From positions 506,449-570,448 of the forward strand of contig WTPW01000088.1 in the NCBI GenBank assembly GCA_009809945.1: a DNA stretch of 64,000 bases, read 5' to 3'. The first letter of the stretch is position 1. Every line of letters begins with the position of its first letter. This stretch comes from Gigaspora margarita (Eukaryota > Glomeromycota > Glomeromycetes > Diversisporales > Gigasporaceae). Positions 49,360 to 60,519 of the stretch are shown here, piece after piece. The position numbers and the translations under genes were made by a program. The notes beneath the pieces are model-generated. The model was not told where the DNA came from, searched no databases, and saw nothing but the letters and a program-made list of their open reading frames with translations.

Positions 49360-51060
49360 TATCTTATAACAATAAATTAATTTTCTTTGACTTTTTTTTT
49401 TAATTTAATATGGTGTGATATAATAAACAAAAATTAATTTTTCTTTGACCTTTTTTAATTTAATGTGATATGATATGATGAATAAAAAATTATATTTTAT
49501 AATGAACAAAAATCAATTTTTCTTTGACTTTTTTTTTTAATTTAATATGACATGAAATGACAAATAAAAAATTACTATCTTATGCAGTGTTTAAAATTCA
49601 ATGTTCTCATGGTTCTCAATGAACATTTGAGTTGTTTTAAGAACATTGATATTTAAATAAAGGTTTCTTATTTGAGAACATTTTATCCTCTTGAAATGTT
49701 CTCAAAGAGAACATTTATAAAATTTTTATGTTCTAGATTTACTAATAAGAACAATAAATTATATTAAATGTTTATCAATTTGATAATGTAATTTGATTAT
49801 AACAAATTCTGTATGTATGTATATACTATGTATAGCAGATATGTTTAAAGTTGTACAATACAGGTAACAAATAAAAATTTAAGAAAATGGTCTTTAAAGA
49901 TTTTAAAATAAAAATTCATTAGCCATATAGTGTGTTTTTTATATTGAGAGTATCATTATTGTATAGACTTATATATAGATGATTTGGGTCAAATGATATG
50001 CTAATACTAAGCAAGTAAAAAAGACACAACTATTTGTTAGTACAAAGTTTAAATAGTTAAATAACAAAGTAATTGGATTCTAATTTATTGCATTAACCAA
50101 TAGTAGCATTAGTAAAATATTATAGAAAGGCTTGTTTTACTATAAGCAAATATAAAAAGCACTTGAAGTTTTAACAAAATTATTAGAAATTAAATTGTAT
50201 AATACATTGTGTTATGTTGAAAAAATACAAAGAATCATATACAAAGTTTAAAAAATTATTAATAGATAAGCATAAACTTAGTGTGTGAATTGTAAGTATA
50301 GAATTTATTTTCAAATAATTTATTATTCTATTAACAATAGAATTCTTTATTAAAAATTATTTTATTTACTATATTAAATTACCAGAGCATAAGTTATTTA
50401 TTTATAAACTACTTATTTTATTATTAAAAGTAGATATAACTTTAATTCACAATATGTTAAACTACAAGTGAGTAAGTGCAGTATAAGAAAAGCTTAATTT
50501 TCAATTAGCATACCAAGAATAGTGTAAACTTGATTGTACAGTAGAATTAATTATTATATTATTAATTTTATTAATTTGAATTAATTTTGTTGTAAATTAA
50601 TAAGTAATATATATCAATATTGTTTGAAGCTAATATTAATATGAACATTCTTTAAAAATCAATGTACAATATATTTAATATATAATGAACACTAAAAAGT
50701 TTTTGAGAACAATAAAAATTTAAATTATGCTCTTTTGAGAACATAACTTTCGATTTGAATTTTAAACACTGATCTTATAACAAACAAAGTCAATTTTCTT
50801 TGACTCTTTTATTTTAAATTTAATATGGTGTGAAATGATAAATATAAAATTCTATTTTATAACAAACAAAATTCAATTTTTTTTGACTTTTTTTTTTAAT
50901 TTAATATGCCATGAAATGATAAATAAAAATTACTGTCTTATTACAAACAAAAATTAATTTTTCTTTGACTTTTTTTTTTAATTTAATATGGTAAAATGAT
51001 GAATAAAAAATTACTACCTTATAATGAACAAAAATTAACTTTATTTTTAATTAAAAGTAA
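49360..51060. repeat. ~65-bp tandem array split by a hAT-like element
   Basis: Units with the landmark TTTTCTTTGACTTTTTTTTT and AATTTAATATG..ATGA occur three times at 49375-49584 and four times at 50772-51050. The interrupted unit resumes exactly across the element's target duplication. Confidence 0.78.
49585..50771. mobile_element. 1.19-kb hAT-like element, CAGTGTTTAAAATTCAA ends (copy 2)
   Basis: Perfect 17-bp inverted ends identical to 30073-30301, flanked by ATCTTATG/ATCTTATA (7 of 8). GTTCTC/GAGAAC words are confined to ~150 bp at each end, with a ~850-bp AT-rich filler between. No transposase ORF survives. Confidence 0.85.
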
Positions 51061-51295
51061 TTTAATGTGATACCTGTACTAGATCTAGTACTTTGTACTA
51101 GATTTAGTATATAATTAAACTTAATTTTCTATTAATTTTTAAAATTAACTTCTTAATTAAATATTTTTTATAATATTTTAACTTCTGGGCTACTTGTTTT
51201 AGAAAACTTATAGCTTTATATAGCTTTTTAAATTTTATACATTTTTTTTTTAAATTTGCAATTGCTAGTTTAACCTAAATTTTAGTCACTTACTA

Positions 51296-51645
51296 TAGGG
51301 ATGCATCAGTTCTAAAAAAGACTGGTCCAGAACTGGTTCCAAACTAGGACTGATAAGGACCGTGGGACCATTAAAGGACCAGTCCTGGGACCAGTCCTTA
51401 TAAATATAACTATGATATTCATATCACCCAATCAAATTTCTTGATTAGGTATAACATAGATCATATGATGATTGTTTACATCTGATGATAAATAATTACA
51501 TCATTTTTGGCCAATACAAACTTATGCATTAAGATTGACATAATCATTAAAGAACCATTATGGGACCAAAGAACCAGACCGAACTGGGACTGTAAACACT
51601 ATGATAATAGTCCTCTTAGAACCAGACCAGACTGATGCATCCCTA
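51296..51645. mobile_element. hAT-like MITE, GGACCAG array
   Basis: Perfect 15-bp inverted ends TAGGGATGCATCAGT are flanked by the exact octamer ACTTACTA (51288-51295, 51646-51653). About 100 bp at the left end and 80 bp at the right end consist of GGACCAG/CTGGTCC-like words. Confidence 0.92.
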
Positions 51646-51654
51646 ACTTACTAG

Positions 51655-52440
51655 TAGTTTTACAAAATATTTTTGATTTAAAATTTTATTAAGATTGGGT
51701 TAATATATAAAAAGTAATCTAACTTTAAAAATTTTTAAAATTTTTACTAGTAAAATCTATATCCAAATTTATATATAAAAACTAGATATAATGTTTTTAA
51801 AATATAACTTAAGATATACTATTTTAGTATTAAAGAAATTTTTGTAATTAGAATTAAATATTAAATATTTATAATTTTAATTAAGAATTTAAAAAATTTA
51901 ATCTGTAAAAATTTTTTTAAAATCTAGTTAGACTCATATGGCTTACTATTAAAGTAATAATTCGCAAAATTTTTTAAAAATGATTATAATATAAGTAATA
52001 ATTTTTACAAAATAACTGATAATAATTTTTTTTTATAACGAGCCTTTACAATTTTTATTTATTGAAACTTTTAATTTGCAAAATATATTAATAAAATATA
52101 ATTATAATTAACTTTACAAATGTATGAAAACTAGTACATTGAAAATTGCAAAAAAATACAATATCTAAAAAAATTTTTTATAATAACTTTTTATTATTAA
52201 TTTAAAAAAATACTGCTAAACAATTTTTGAACACTTATTAGATTTTTGTATATAAAAAAAATCAAGCTACTAATTTTTTTAAATTTTTAATGCATTTTTT
52301 AAAATGTACTAAATCTAGTACAAAAGAGTAAATCCAATCTATTAAAATAAAAATATGCAATTTCTTTTTTTTTACATATTTTTTTTACTTGAATTTCACT
52401 ATTCAATAGACAAAGACAATACATTTGAAGAACTTACTGA
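51655..52440. other. no gene seen
   Basis: Very AT-rich spacer, CpG-poor, no defined element. Confidence 0.4.
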
Positions 52441-52453
52441 TTAAATTGAACTT

Positions 52454-53393
52454 TTGGGTGTGGCGAACTAGTTCAGTTAGTAGGTTGTCACCCACAAGTG
52501 GCAGGTCTAGAGTTCAAATCCCACCGATAATAACTTTGGAAAATAGGCTTGCATATGGCTAATGGCTATCTGTGATTGGATTTAGAAAATCTGTAGTCTG
52601 GTTATACCATCTAGAAATGGGAGCTTTGGCGTAATAAATCCAGAAACCAAATTCCAAAACTGAAAGCCCGTTTGGAAAGTCCCGAGTTGGGAGGTAGTGA
52701 TGATCTACAATGGTATCACAGGAAAGGCCAAATCTGGAACTAGAATCTGAGATCGGAGAACCGAACAACAAGATCCTTATAAGGAGGAATATATCAGCCA
52801 AACCGCCAGTTAATCGTACCGGAGGAAAAGGACATGCATTCTAGAAATGTGTACCAAGGAAAGGGAGACCATAAAGGCACTTAAAGCCTGGGCAGACCAA
52901 TCTTTCCGGGTTGTTGGCTGGGAGTAAGGGAGAGACCGGTAAAGAATCCAGAGAAGGATGGAAGTCAGAATGTGGGTATCGGGGTTGTTGTGAACCCTAC
53001 AAGGGCAAGGAATAAGAAGGAATGACTAATTAGGAAGGCTGTGGCTTGAGATACNGATNATGTTANGNCAGCTTCTAAAGAAGGCTTGAGATANNAACAT
53101 GATGNCNGCAGCACAGCATGTACGATTTAGNAATGATNTCTGAACATGCAGGTTAAGCATGAGTGGGACATGGATTAATCTGTTAGTAGGTAGCTATAGC
53201 CGCTCTAGATTAGTAATTGTGGTGAAATACATAAATACTAAGTTAGAATTAGAGGAAGTATAGCCGTTAATGACAAATTGGGTGACTAATAGGTAGCACA
53301 AATTATATATGTAACTTAAAAATGATCTTAAAAAGGTGTTAATCATGACAAAAAATCGTTAATAAAAAAAGTTACATGGTTTAAAGTCCATAC

Positions 53394-53425
<32 letters not shown>
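52454..53425 (+). mobile_element. long tRNA-headed SINE-like retroelement
   Basis: A ~970-bp insertion ends in 29 A (53397-53425) and is flanked by AAATTGAACTT (52443-52453, 53423-53433). Near the 5' end are a tRNA-type A box, TAGTTCAGTTAGTAGG (52469-52484), and 26 bp further a B box, GAGTTCAAATCC (52510-52521), the arrangement of an RNA polymerase III internal promoter. The head does not fold into a good tRNA. The body is GC-richer and CpG-containing compared with its surroundings and encodes nothing recognisable. Several N at 53056-53137 mark poor sequence. No LINE reverse transcriptase is in the window, so it would move in trans. The minus ORF at 52559 is not supported. Confidence 0.8.
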
Positions 53426-53429
<4 letters not shown>

Positions 53430-53433
53430 ACTT

Positions 53434-54062
53434 ACCTCTTCAGGTTCAATATCTCAAAATACACTTGAACTTGGAACACTTATAGTAACAATCATCCTCC
53501 AAAATAAGTAAAAAAGGTCCCTTTCTGAATTGATCCTACTAAAGTTAGTGACAAGCAATAATGCAACCTTTGCAATAATGCATACTAAGCAAAGAAATGT
53601 TTTCGAAACCAAAAAATACAATCAACCTAATACATAACAGGTTGTCTGAAAAAATGTCTCTGCTAAGTCTGCTTAAAGACCTGGTATGAAGTGGATATTA
53701 TTGACTGTAATAAAGATTAATTAGTTGGATAAAAAAAATAACAATGAATAGATACAATAACATTATAAAGCATGTATTTGCTTTAATAAAAAGTAATAAT
53801 AATATGAATAATTGGCAAAATAAAAAGTAATATCAATATGATCACTAAAAGAAAAAAAAAGTAATAGCAATATGTTGTCAAAATGAAGAAAAAATGAATA
53901 AAATAGTGTAAAACAGTTTTTTTTTATTTTTTTTTTTTAAGCCAATTTTTTTTTTTAATTTGTCTTTTTTAAGCCAATTTTTTTTTAATTTGTCTTTTCT
54001 TTTTTTTTTTAACCTACTTTTTTTTGAAATTATACTTTTTTTTTTTATAGAATTAGACTACC
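53434..54062. other. no gene seen; poly-T rich
   Basis: Contains runs of T broken by AATTTGTCTTTT and AAGCCAATTTT repeats at 53920-54048. The ORF at 53960 is low complexity. Confidence 0.45.
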
Positions 54063-54063
54063 A

Positions 54064-54219
54064 CTTGCAGGTGACCTGTAGCAAAATTTTTTTATTACCT
54101 AGTATTCACCTGGGTGACCTGAGTGACTGTGCTAAATTTTTTTTATTACCTAGTGTTCATATGGGTGACCCAGGTGAACACCATGGGTGATCAGAGTTGG
54201 GATTTTTGTGATGGGTCAG
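54064..54219. repeat. GGTGACC/TTCACCTGGG array, possible right end partner of 46872
   Basis: AGGTGACCTG..GTATTCACCTGGGTGACC words run to GATGGGTCAGAACACTAATTAT. The inverted end matches 46872, with AATTAT on both outer sides (46866-46871, 54220-54225). Confidence 0.5.
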
Positions 54220-54802
54220 AACACTAATTATATATGAATTAATTTTACATTTATCAGTGGTGAAATTTACTGGTAATTATCCATCTTTACATAATTATAT
54301 ATAGCAAAACAAATAAATATTTAATCTCCTTAATATTAGGGTAAGGTAAAGGTTAGAATTAGGATAGAGCTTTATATATGGTAAAATTTAGCAAGGAATT
54401 TTTTTTTGAATAAAAAAAAGGAGTTTTATAGACAAAATTTTTAGTTAGAAGTGATTTTTTAAAAAATTCTTATTTTTGTTACACAAAATTGTTTTGCATG
54501 TTATACCTGATCTTTAATTCTAATTGGATTGGTAAAATTCACTACTGGTGAGCATTAAACTTATCCATTATATATATATATTTTTAAAAATTTAATTCTT
54601 AAAAATCAAAAATTTATCATATAGGAACTTTAAAGTATTAATTTCATGTATCACTGTTAATAAGATGACCCATACAAATAATAGCATACATAAAAACAAT
54701 ATTACAATAAATTTAAACTACTTGAATTAATTCCAAATACACGTAGATATATTAAAATTCCAAAATATGCTCTTACTAATAAAGAACTCTAATTTAACTT
54801 AT

Positions 54803-55856
54803 CAGTCATAGGGCATGTCCCCTAGAAATAAGTTTATAATAAAAATTATAAAAAAAACATATGAATTTACTATAAACTTTGAGCTGAAGATCCTTTTTGG
54901 CTTAACTAATTAACTTAAAATTAAATTCTGCGGGTATATAGAACAAGAAAAGAAGAAAATTTTGAGCTTAAAAACCATGTTAAAATTTTGCTAATTTTGC
55001 ACTTTTTCAAAATATAACTCTGTTAAAAACAAATATTTACAAATTTTAAATCAGCAGTTATGTGTAAAATTATGCTCTGAACAACTTTACTTAGGCGACG
55101 AAAAGTAGGTTACCTTGTAAGAAAAATGGGTTATCTATGTACTAAAGTTAAAATTTATCGTATTTCATGATCTAACTTTTTTCCTTATTAGGTAACCTAC
55201 TTTGGGCTCTTAAGCAAACTTGTTCGGCATGTAATTTTACATTACATTTGATGTTGAAAAGCGCTTTCTCGGACCTTTTACTAAGTAAAAAATGGGGTTA
55301 AATTAGAAAATTTTTTTTTAAATTTAAAAAATTTTTTTCTAATTTAAACCCATTTTTCGCAGTAACAGGTAAAAGGTCCGAGAAAGCACGTTTCAACCTC
55401 AAATGTCATGTAAAATTACATGCTAACAACTTTGCTTAAGAGCCCAAAGTAGGTTACCTAATAAGGAAAAAAGGTTAGATCATAAAATACAATAAATTTT
55501 AAATTTAGTACATAGATAACCCATTTTTCTCGCAAGGTAACCTACTTCCGTCGCCTAAGTAAAGATGTTTTGAGCATAATTTTACACATAACTGCTGATT
55601 TAAAATTTGTAAATATTTGTTTTTGACAGAGCTACATTTTGAAAAAGTGCAAAATTGGCAAAATTTTAACGCGGTTTTTAAGCTCAAAATTTTCTTCTTT
55701 TCTTGTTCTATATACCCGCAGAATTTAATTTTAAGTTAATTAGTTAAGTCGAGAAGGATCTTTAGCTCAATGTTTATAGTAAATTTATATGTTTTTTTAT
55801 AATTTTTATTATAAACTTATTTTAAACTTATTTCAAGGGGACATGTCCTATGACTG
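54803..55856. mobile_element. 1.05-kb full-length foldback element
   Basis: CAGTCATAGGGCATGTCCCC at left and GGGGACATGTCCTATGACTG at right are the ends of a nearly perfect palindrome with ~500-bp arms meeting near 55330. TTAT is adjacent on both sides. Arms share long identical stretches (e.g. TATATACCCGCAGAATTTAA and its complement). No protein; the minus ORF at 55505 is a palindrome frame. Confidence 0.85.
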
Positions 55857-55984
55857 TTATGCAAAAATTTAAAACAATTTAAAAATTAAATCACTATAAA
55901 ATTTACCAAATATTTTAAAATAACTTGCACATATGATAGTACTCGTCCTACGCAACATCACATGTTGCGCAGCTATCTTATTTA

Positions 55985-56128
55985 GGCGAGACCAACTGGA
56001 TTCGGTGTTTTACATTCCGAAATATCCCGTAGCCCTATGTAATTTATCTAAATTTTTTTTACTATGAGGGAGAGGGGGGGACTCTGAGGAGGGGGTAATG
56101 TAAAACACCGAATCCAGTTGGTCTCGTC
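55985..56128. mobile_element. PIF/Harbinger-like MITE (GGCGAGACCAACTGGATT), copy 2
   Basis: Ends GGCGAGACCAACTGGATTCG and CGAATCCAGTTGGTCTCGTC, inner TGTTTTACATT/AATGTAAAACA, flanked by exact TTA. A GAGGGAGAGGGGGGGAC tract is in the right arm. Confidence 0.88.
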
Positions 56129-56129
56129 T

Positions 56130-56795
56130 TATTAGTTTTGTTGCAAGTAACATGTTATGATTAAGCAATGATATAATTTTTTATTATTTCATGTAACAAT
56201 TTGTCGGATCTCATTCACTATGTATCGTTTTGATTGACGACGCCTCATTTAGTTGCACACATCAAAATATATAAGTAAATTTTTTTGAAATTTTATGCAG
56301 AATCCGATTTTAGATTGAAATTTAAAATTATGTTGCGATCCGCAGACTCCGCAACCCAACCCAATTTCAGACACCAGATTGCACGTTTCTCGTGCACCTA
56401 CTTCATATCGCTATTTACTGCCATGTTACTCGCATCTCACGTTTGATCAACTTGAAGGATATCGGCAATTCCTATTTAAGTCTTTTTTTTACACGTTTGT
56501 ATAATTACTAAAGTCACCCTATCTAAACATAAAATTTTTTGCTCGATCTAAAGCATTATATTTTGGATTCAGCGCTACATTATTTTCAGATTTGAATAAA
56601 CAGTTGTTCATCATTAATGTAATTTCTAGCACGATTTATACTAAAAACTTTTATAAAAATTTGCCTTGAAATTAAGGGTTGAATATTAAATTACTAAAAA
56701 GCTTCTCGAATATTGTATTTTATAATTGTATTTTGCAATTTTTATTTATAAACTACGTTGATTATCTAATCATATCTGATGTTCGATAATTTTGA
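56130..56795. other. no gene seen
   Basis: Spacer of mixed composition with some CpG; no exon recognised. Confidence 0.4.
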
Positions 56796-56936
56796 AAGAA
56801 CAATACTTTGGAAAAATTGAGTTATAGTTCTAATAATCTTGGATCAAAAGAGGAAGCTGCATTAGCAGATCTAAGAGATTTGGATCAAAAAGGAGGAAAA
56901 ATATTCGGATTTATCCTAGTCAGTTCCTGTCCTTAA
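56796..56936 (+). pseudogene. possible orphan exon fragment
   Basis: A 46-codon open stretch reading LEKLSYSSNNLGSKEEAALA then DLRDLDQKGGKIFGF to a TAA at 56934. Its balanced, Glu/Asp/Lys-rich composition looks like real coding sequence in an AT-rich desert. No start codon, no flanking exons and no family assigned. It may be a gene remnant. Confidence 0.35.
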
Positions 56937-57229
56937 TTACGACTTATACTTAGTAGCTGATTTCCTTAGTTGAAATTAATACAGTATTTATCATGCATAT
57001 TGTGAAGGTCGAAATTACCTCACCCGGTAAAGATGTGCAATCGGCGTGGCACAGTCGCTAAATTTTCTAAATTTTGTAAATCCTTTAATTCGGGCCTAAA
57101 TATCGGTCAACCAAAACAGCGAAATAGAAGCAACATAATAAAGAAAAGACTGTAATAGAAGGAAAAAGCGAATAGATAGGATTTATTAGATTTAGAAATT
57201 TTCTTTCATATGTAACTAGAAATATATAA

Positions 57230-57385
57230 GGCCAGACCAAGTTGATTATGTGTTTTACATTCCCTCATAGTAAAAAAAATTTAGATATATATATATAGTA
57301 CTACGGAATATTTCGGAAAATTTTTTATATAGTCACGGAACAAATCGGAAAAAATTTTTTAAAATTTTACTATATGAACCAACCC

Positions 57386-57425
<40 letters not shown>

Positions 57426-57475
57426 NGGAGGGGAGAGGGGGGTAATGTAAAACACATAATCAACTTGGTCTGGCC
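57230..57475. mobile_element. PIF/Harbinger-like MITE (GGCCAGACCAAGTTGATT), copy 3
   Basis: Perfect inverted ends GGCCAGACCAAGTTGATTAT.. through GTGTTTTACATT, flanked by exact TAA. The right arm contains a poly-C run (57388-57425) ending in N at 57426, so its true length is unknown. The minus ORF at 57333 only reads through this tract as poly-Gly. Confidence 0.88.
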
Positions 57476-57479
57476 TAAG

Positions 57480-58663
57480 CAGACGATTTTTACCTTCAAT
57501 AAAAACAACTCTGTGTAGAGTTAACAATTAAATTGAGTTCTAAAACCTCGAAATCATACATAGTATAAGGTAGTTCTCTCAAAACAATTATCCCCCTGTT
57601 CAAAAAAATCGTTCATAAAAACTTTCTTGTCTCCGTGATCGTGATTATTTGTATTTTCGATTTTTAGTAAGAATGAAGAAAGTATCGATACTTGATCCCC
57701 GTGATTTCGCATTATCTTGTGTGGCATATGACAACGTTAAGCATCTTAACGATTCGAATTAACTTTTGAAACACCGTAACACATAACATCGTTAAGGAGT
57801 CAGTTTATGATCACGTGATATCGTGAACACAATTCACGATCGCAATAATTATCTTACCCTGCCATCGTTAAGAGTCTTTTTAATCCTGCCGCAGCAGGAT
57901 CCGACGAACCTTGAGGCCCGGTCCAAATCTTTCTTCCTACAAGTGCAAGGTTTTCGGAGTTCAATGTCAGATGTATCTTTTGGAAAGTTTTAGGTAGGTA
58001 CAACTTTAGACACGACAATAATGAATCCCACTTTATATATTAAATAGCACAATAAGCATAAAACCAGTTATTATTCTCAATAGATTATTTAAAAGGATAA
58101 TATAATGGCCTGTTATAATAGACAAATTTAGTCGGTAGATATTGAAGAAGCATTTTTTTTATATTTTATTATTAATTTTTTTATTTATTTTTTAGTAGTA
58201 AAGTTCTTTATTGAAACATATGAGTGCTACAAAGGGAAGACCTTCAGTTTTTCATTTAATAAGAGTTACAGGTTTTCCCGTTGCGGCACTCATGTTTATA
58301 AATTGCAATCCCACCATTAATATTACTAGAAAAAATCATGATCAATCATTTCTATAAATCATTTCTAGAACAAATTTAATTTTTGTTTTGATAGTGTATC
58401 CAAATATGTTTGCTCTCACCTATAATCTTATGAGAATTTTTAGTTAAGGAAATAAATATTCTTTTATTTGTTTATAGTTTCTCAAATTAAATTGGTGCAG
58501 TGCCACACATTACCAAAATTGGTAGATAGCACAATAATCTCGATTTAGTTATGTATATGTATATCTCCATCACTTGAAGTTCAAAGAATTTTCATAAATA
58601 GCAAGACATAATGTTTCTATTATTTATAGCAACCTTTTTTGATCTAGACTCACCATAGTAAAT
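57480..58663. other. spacer upstream of the chitinase-like gene
   Basis: No exon seen. The proximal ~500 bp (AT-rich, poly-T at 58148-58190) should contain the promoter, but no specific element can be named. Confidence 0.4.
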
Positions 58664-60516
58664 ATGAAAATGCACTTTTCTTATACTTTCCTTACGTTAA
58701 TATTTTTAATATTAACAGCTCATAATGGCGTTTTAATGAGTCCTATGCATGAAAAACGAGCAGATTCTACGTGTCCTCAAACACTTACACCATTATCAAC
58801 CGATTCGAAAATGATCGTTGGATATTTTCCTGGCTACTTATCTTATTACACTCATTATGGATCATATTCCAATTATTATAGTAATGTTAATCCAAGTTCG
58901 ATTCCTTGGAATATTACACATTTAAATTGGATTGGTATGAGATATTTTAATTTAATTTTTTTTTTCATTATAATAAATCGTTCTAATACTTATTTCATTA
59001 ATTACATAGCATTTAGCCCGGATGATGCTTCAAATAAAAATATACCCCCAACATCTTCACACGTTTTTTTAAATAAAACTGTTGCTTACAGAAATACAAA
59101 TCATATTCCAGTTAAGGTAATAACACATTTTTTAATACGTAAAGTATTATCATTACAATTTTTATTAAAGAGTTGTCATATCTTTTAATACAATTAGATA
59201 TTTCTAGCAATCGTTTTATCAGGAAACATTAATATTAACTCTAATCCATCATTCGCAAATGGAACTTCAAGTGACCGCGCCGGATTTATTACCAATGTTA
59301 TAAATTTTGTACGCAATTACAATTTGGATGGTGTACGTTAAATATTCATATTTTTTTATTTTTTAAATTATTTTTAAAACCGAGAATTTAATATATATCA
59401 ATATATCATAGGTGGATCTTGAATATCCAAATAGATTTAATTGCGGAAAATGGCTGAATGATAAGAACTTTGCTCCATTAGTAAATGAATTATCAGCTGC
59501 CTTAAAAGTAATTAATAGAGACTTGTCAATAACAGTTGGTCCTATTCCTATAGCAGGATTGAATCCTGATTCTGTAAACTTTGTGAATGTCATGGTAAGC
59601 TATTTATATAATTAATTAATTATTTATTTTTTTATTATATAAGCACTGTAGCAATTTTTTTTTTCGCTTGCATTCTATATTATTATAGACAACCCAAGTC
59701 AATATAATCAATAACTTAACTACACCTACAAATAAAACCGGTCCAAGTATCACATTTAACCAGACAGCAGCCATTATGAGTAGTTGGGGTAAAATCATAA
59801 ATCCAGCAAAACTCAATTTAGGAGTAGACTTTTATGGTGTTATTGAATTAACTGCTCCAGTTGATCTGGGCAGTCTTGACAATAACCAAATTATTTCACG
59901 TAACTTAACAACTGCTCCATTCGCTACTTCATATAGTAGTGATCCTTCCATTTATCTTTTCTATGATAAATGTACATTTACTTTAGATAAATCTATACAA
60001 TTATATCCGTGGTATTTCATGAGACAACAAAGTGGACCGCTGACAAATACTTGTACAACTGGAAATGGTTGGGCTCGTAAATTTGATTCTGAAACAAGTA
60101 CTACTTATCTTTACAAAGTTAGTTCAAACTCACTAGTCGTGGGTTCACCAACGCCTGTATATGTATATTATTATATTTCTTATGAAGATCCTCAATCAAT
60201 TCAATATAAGTTAAAATTAATTACAAATAACTCGTATGGTGGTATAGCTATCTCAGATCTTTATGCGGATTCCAGTAATGCAGAAATGTTAAATGTTATA
60301 ACGTCCGTCTTTCCAGTTTCTTATAGAAATTCTACCAATTCTAATAGTAGTTCGGTTTCAGGATCTACAATTGGTACAATCGTTGGTGTAGCTATAGGCC
60401 TTTTGTTTTGTTGTGGGATCTGCTATAAAATTTGTGGAGATGATACACGCCCATACACAAACACACACACACATACACATACACATACACACACGCACAC
60501 GCACTTTCACAATTAG
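58664..60516 (+). CDS. GH18 chitinase-like protein, signal peptide and C-terminal membrane anchor
   Basis: Glycoside hydrolase family 18 fold, expected to bind or cleave chitin at the cell surface or wall. Exons: 58664-58934, 59010-59116, 59198-59332, 59412-59594, 59689-60516; phases agree; ~507 aa. Residues 1-25 form a signal peptide (FLTLIFLILTAHNGVLM). Barrel landmarks: MIVGYFPGYLSYYTHYG, ITHLNWIAFSPD, FLAIVLSGNI, NLDGVDLEYPNR, SITVGPIPIAG, KLNLGVDFYGVIELT. The GH18 signature is usually DGxDxDxEYP; here it reads D170-G-V-D173-L-E175-Y-P, two residues short. The acid at 175 could stand in for the catalytic Glu but the Asp pair is lost, so activity is doubtful. Alternative splicing at the intron 3 junction does not restore it. 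A Ser/Asn-rich linker, a helix at ~459-481 (TIVGVAIGLLFCCGICYKIC) and a cytosolic tail ending in Thr-His repeats follow. Confidence 0.85.
60457..60512 (+). repeat. CA microsatellite inside the coding 3' end
   Basis: (CA)n interrupted by TA/GC encodes the final Thr-His repeats of the chitinase-like protein. Length changes not in multiples of three would alter or extend the C-terminus; another open frame follows at 60523-60759 in the same strand. Confidence 0.85.
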
Positions 60517-60519
60517 TGC

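Noticed and set aside
52456-52530. tRNA gene suggested by A and B boxes
   Set aside because: Acceptor and T stems do not pair; the boxes lie at the start of a poly-A-tailed, TSD-flanked insertion, so a SINE head is the better reading.
57333-57527. ORF with a poly-glycine run
   Set aside because: It reads through a poly-C/N tract in a MITE.
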